Source: Aquimarina sp.
GTDB lineage: Bacteria > Bacteroidota > Bacteroidia > Flavobacteriales > Flavobacteriaceae
Assembly: GCA_011524575.1 (NCBI GenBank)
Contig: WTKB01000345.1
Coordinates: 1-7,889, forward strand
Reading direction: 5' to 3'
DNA: 7,889 bases
The notes under the pieces are model-generated. The model had not been told where the DNA came from. It saw only the letters and a program-made list of their open reading frames with translations, and did no database searches. Position 1 is the first letter of the stretch, and the number at the start of each line of letters is the position of its first letter. Positions 5,841 to 7,889 of the stretch are shown piece after piece. Made by a program: the position numbers and the translations under genes.

Positions 5841-7856
5841 ATGATGAAAAAAATCATTTTTTGTTTTCTTGTAGGTTTTTTAACCTTGAATTTACAGTGT
5901 ATTTATGCACAGTATGACTTTCAAAAACATCAAGTAAGGCATGGTGAGGATGTGTTTAGTATTGCAAAAAAATACAAAATTAATCCAGATCACATCTATG
6001 CTTTAAACCCTATGGCTCGTTTTGGAGTTAAACAAGGCAGTTACTTAGTACTACCTAGTAAACAGCAAAACACCCGTAAGTCCGTAAAAGAAATCGTGTT
6101 TAGAAATCATAAAACACGTTCTAAACAGACCTTGTATAGTATTGCTAGAAAATATAAAGTTTCTGTTAGTGAGATTAAAGAACATAATACTTTTCTAGAA
6201 GATCAACCTCTTAGAAAAGGAGATATTCTTCAAATTCCACTTAATGAAAATCACCCACCACTTACTTTTTTCCAAAAGTTAAGTGGAATGAGTGATCGCA
6301 AAGTTAAAGTTGTGGAGGAAAGGGAATATACAGGACCTATTACGCAAGCCTATACTATTCAGGCTAAAGATACCCGTTATGGGGTGGCTCGAAGATTTGG
6401 ACTTACTTTACAAGAATTAGAGCAATTAAACCCTAATTTAAAACCCGATGAATTCCCTATTGGTTATCAATTACTGGTATCTAATCCTCAAGAACAAGTG
6501 GATCACACTCCTGTGGATACTTCTAAGTATCAATTATATAAAGTAATGCCTAAAGAAACTTTGTATAGCTTAAGTAAACGCTACGATATTAGTGTTCAAA
6601 AAATCAGTGAACTCAATCCGATGATTAGTTCAACAGGTTTAAAGGCAGGAATGATTTTAAAATTACCTAAAGAGCAAACTGTATCGCTTTTAGAAGAAAA
6701 TAATTTTGAAACGAGTACAGATACACAAATCCTAGATTTAAGACAATACCTCATTAATCGTACTCCTAAAAACATTGCAGTCTTTCTACCTTTTGAAATC
6801 AATAAAACTCCAAAAGATAGTATTTATGGCAATAATGATTATAAAAAACATCTAAAAAACAGCAAAGTAAGGCGTCTTACAGTAGACTTTTATACTGGAG
6901 TTCTCACAGCTCTTAAAAAAGCAGAGCAAATGGGAATTTATGCCAATGTGGAAGTTTTTGATACCGAAAATAACACAGCAAAATCAATAGAACTATTAGA
7001 AAACGCTACCCCAAAGAAATTTGACGCGATTATTGGTCCTCTTTATGAAAAAAATGTAGCATCTGTAGCTAGAGTTGCAAATCGTTATGGAGTACCTCTT
7101 TTTTCTCCGATATCAAATAAAGTAGCTTCAAATTATAAGGTATTATACCAAACTATTCCTTCGTCTAAAATGTTAGAAGAAAGAATGATCGATTTTGTGA
7201 AAAAAGATTCAATGACACCTCGTAAAATTGTAGTAATTTCAGACAAACCATCCTATGCTATTCGCACAAGGCTTAGAGGTCATTTTCCTGATGCAGAATA
7301 TTTAACCCCTGAACAAGAAAATTTTGTAAGCCAAGATGAAATCAATGCAATTTTTGACCCTGAAGTGCCATCTGACTTGCCACATCATGTATTTTTAGAA
7401 TCTAAAAATATGACTTTCGTAAGTAACGTAATTCCTTTTTTAAATGCACGTTCTAAATCACATAACATTACCTTATTTACCACAAATAAAACAAAACCTT
7501 TTGACAATGAATCTGTACAACATATTCATTTATCACAATTAAATTTTCATTACCCAAGTGTTAATGAAGAGTATTTAGATAATGATATTGATCAAAATAA
7601 TTTTTCAAATCTATACCGTGTTCATTTCAATAATGAACCAAACCAATATGCAGCAAGAGGTTATGATTTAACTCTAGATGTACTATTGCGTTTAAGTGCA
7701 AGTACAGACAAACTAAAAATTTCAGAACAGACTTTTACTACAGAGTATCCTAGAAACCGATTCCAATATGTACTTACTCCACAAGGAGGGTATCAAAATA
7801 TGGCTTCTTACATTCTAAAATACAACCCCGAAATGAAAGTTGTTGTTGTAGAGTAA
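5841..7856 (+). CDS. Secreted LysM protein with periplasmic-binding-like C-terminal domain
   Basis: 671 residues when started at ATG 5841. The N-terminus is a Sec signal peptide: M-M-K-K, a hydrophobic core at 5-18, and likely cleavage near I-Y-A-Q (21-24). Four LysM-type repeats follow at about 30-73, 88-134, 168-213 and 230-276, each with the pattern (T/E)-x-(Y/F)-(S/G)-(I/V/L)-(A/S)-(K/R)-(K/R)-(Y/F) and ending in L-x-(L/I/V)-P or a close variant. LysM binds peptidoglycan glycan strands. Residues about 309-650 look like a type I periplasmic-binding (receptor ligand-binding) fold: an opening I-A-V-F-L-P-F, then D-F-Y-T-G-V-L-T-A-L (349-358), a D-A-I-I-G-P-L strand-turn (395-401) and V-P-L-F-S-P-I-S (418-425). 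Ligand and function are unknown; a cell-wall-sensing or synthase-activating role is only inference. An in-frame ATG at 5814 would overlap the end of guaA by 10 bases and prepend nine residues before the signal peptide, so 5841 or the adjacent 5844 is preferred. Probably co-transcribed with guaA. Confidence 0.9.
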   Translation: MMKKIIFCFLVGFLTLNLQCIYAQYDFQKHQVRHGEDVFSIAKKYKINPDHIYALNPMARFGVKQGSYLVLPSKQQNTRKSVKEIVFRNHKTRSKQTLYSIARKYKVSVSEIKEHNTFLEDQPLRKGDILQIPLNENHPPLTFFQKLSGMSDRKVKVVEEREYTGPITQAYTIQAKDTRYGVARRFGLTLQELEQLNPNLKPDEFPIGYQLLVSNPQEQVDHTPVDTSKYQLYKVMPKETLYSLSKRYDISVQKISELNPMISSTGLKAGMILKLPKEQTVSLLEENNFETSTDTQILDLRQYLINRTPKNIAVFLPFEINKTPKDSIYGNNDYKKHLKNSKVRRLTVDFYTGVLTALKKAEQMGIYANVEVFDTENNTAKSIELLENATPKKFDAIIGPLYEKNVASVARVANRYGVPLFSPISNKVASNYKVLYQTIPSSKMLEERMIDFVKKDSMTPRKIVVISDKPSYAIRTRLRGHFPDAEYLTPEQENFVSQDEINAIFDPEVPSDLPHHVFLESKNMTFVSNVIPFLNARSKSHNITLFTTNKTKPFDNESVQHIHLSQLNFHYPSVNEEYLDNDIDQNNFSNLYRVHFNNEPNQYAARGYDLTLDVLLRLSASTDKLKISEQTFTTEYPRNRFQYVLTPQGGYQNMASYILKYNPEMKVVVVE

Positions 7857-7889
7857 TAAACACTTATTATGTATGGTGAAATTACTCTA

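Noticed and set aside
5841..5903. Cysteine C20 in the LysM protein signal peptide as a lipobox
   Set aside because: The preceding residues N-L-Q do not fit a lipobox (Q at -1), and a signal peptidase I site near A23/Q24 fits better.
6596..6802. Minus-strand open frame opposite the LysM protein gene
   Set aside because: Short antisense shadow with no domain, promoter or neighbour supporting it.
7857..7889. Possible start of a further plus-strand gene (ATG at 7869, M-Y-G-E-I-T-L, or ATG at 7873, M-V-K-L-L)
   Set aside because: Only 17-21 bases are available before the window ends, which is too little to tell coding sequence from chance.

Overview
The window is AT-rich chromosomal DNA, most likely from a marine or freshwater member of the Flavobacteriaceae (Bacteroidota). 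Four things point there. The GMP synthase has the Bacteroidota-type sequence. An Uup-type ABC-F protein and a LysM plus periplasmic-binding-like protein are of the kind seen in flavobacteria. No Shine-Dalgarno-like sequence precedes the starts. At least one good match to the Bacteroidota sigma-factor promoter (TTTG ... TAnnTTTG) is present. The species call is inference; no rRNA is present to settle it.

Layout: two gene groups diverge from a 95-base intergenic region (4196-4290). Leftward, on the minus strand, lie an ABC-F ATPase of the Uup type (4195-2294), a HerA/FtsK-like P-loop ATPase of the DUF853 (YjgR) family (2232-676) and a small lipoprotein (623-69). They are separated by 61 and 52 bases and are probably co-transcribed, at least in part. 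Rightward lie guaA (4291-5823) and, 17 bases after it, a secreted protein with four LysM repeats and a C-terminal domain resembling type I periplasmic-binding proteins (5841-7856). No stretch longer than about 100 bases is without a gene.

Functionally this is mostly housekeeping: guanine nucleotide synthesis, an ABC-F factor linked to ribosomes and branched DNA, a DNA-pumping-type ATPase of unknown role, and two envelope proteins without assigned function. I found no mobile element, CRISPR array, RNA gene, toxin-antitoxin pair or defence system, and no convincing undescribed multi-gene system.

The points most worth a second look are a guaA promoter placed so close to the ATG that the mRNA may be leaderless, a TTG start on the ABC-F gene, and the LysM/binding-protein fusion, whose architecture recalls cell-wall synthase activators.
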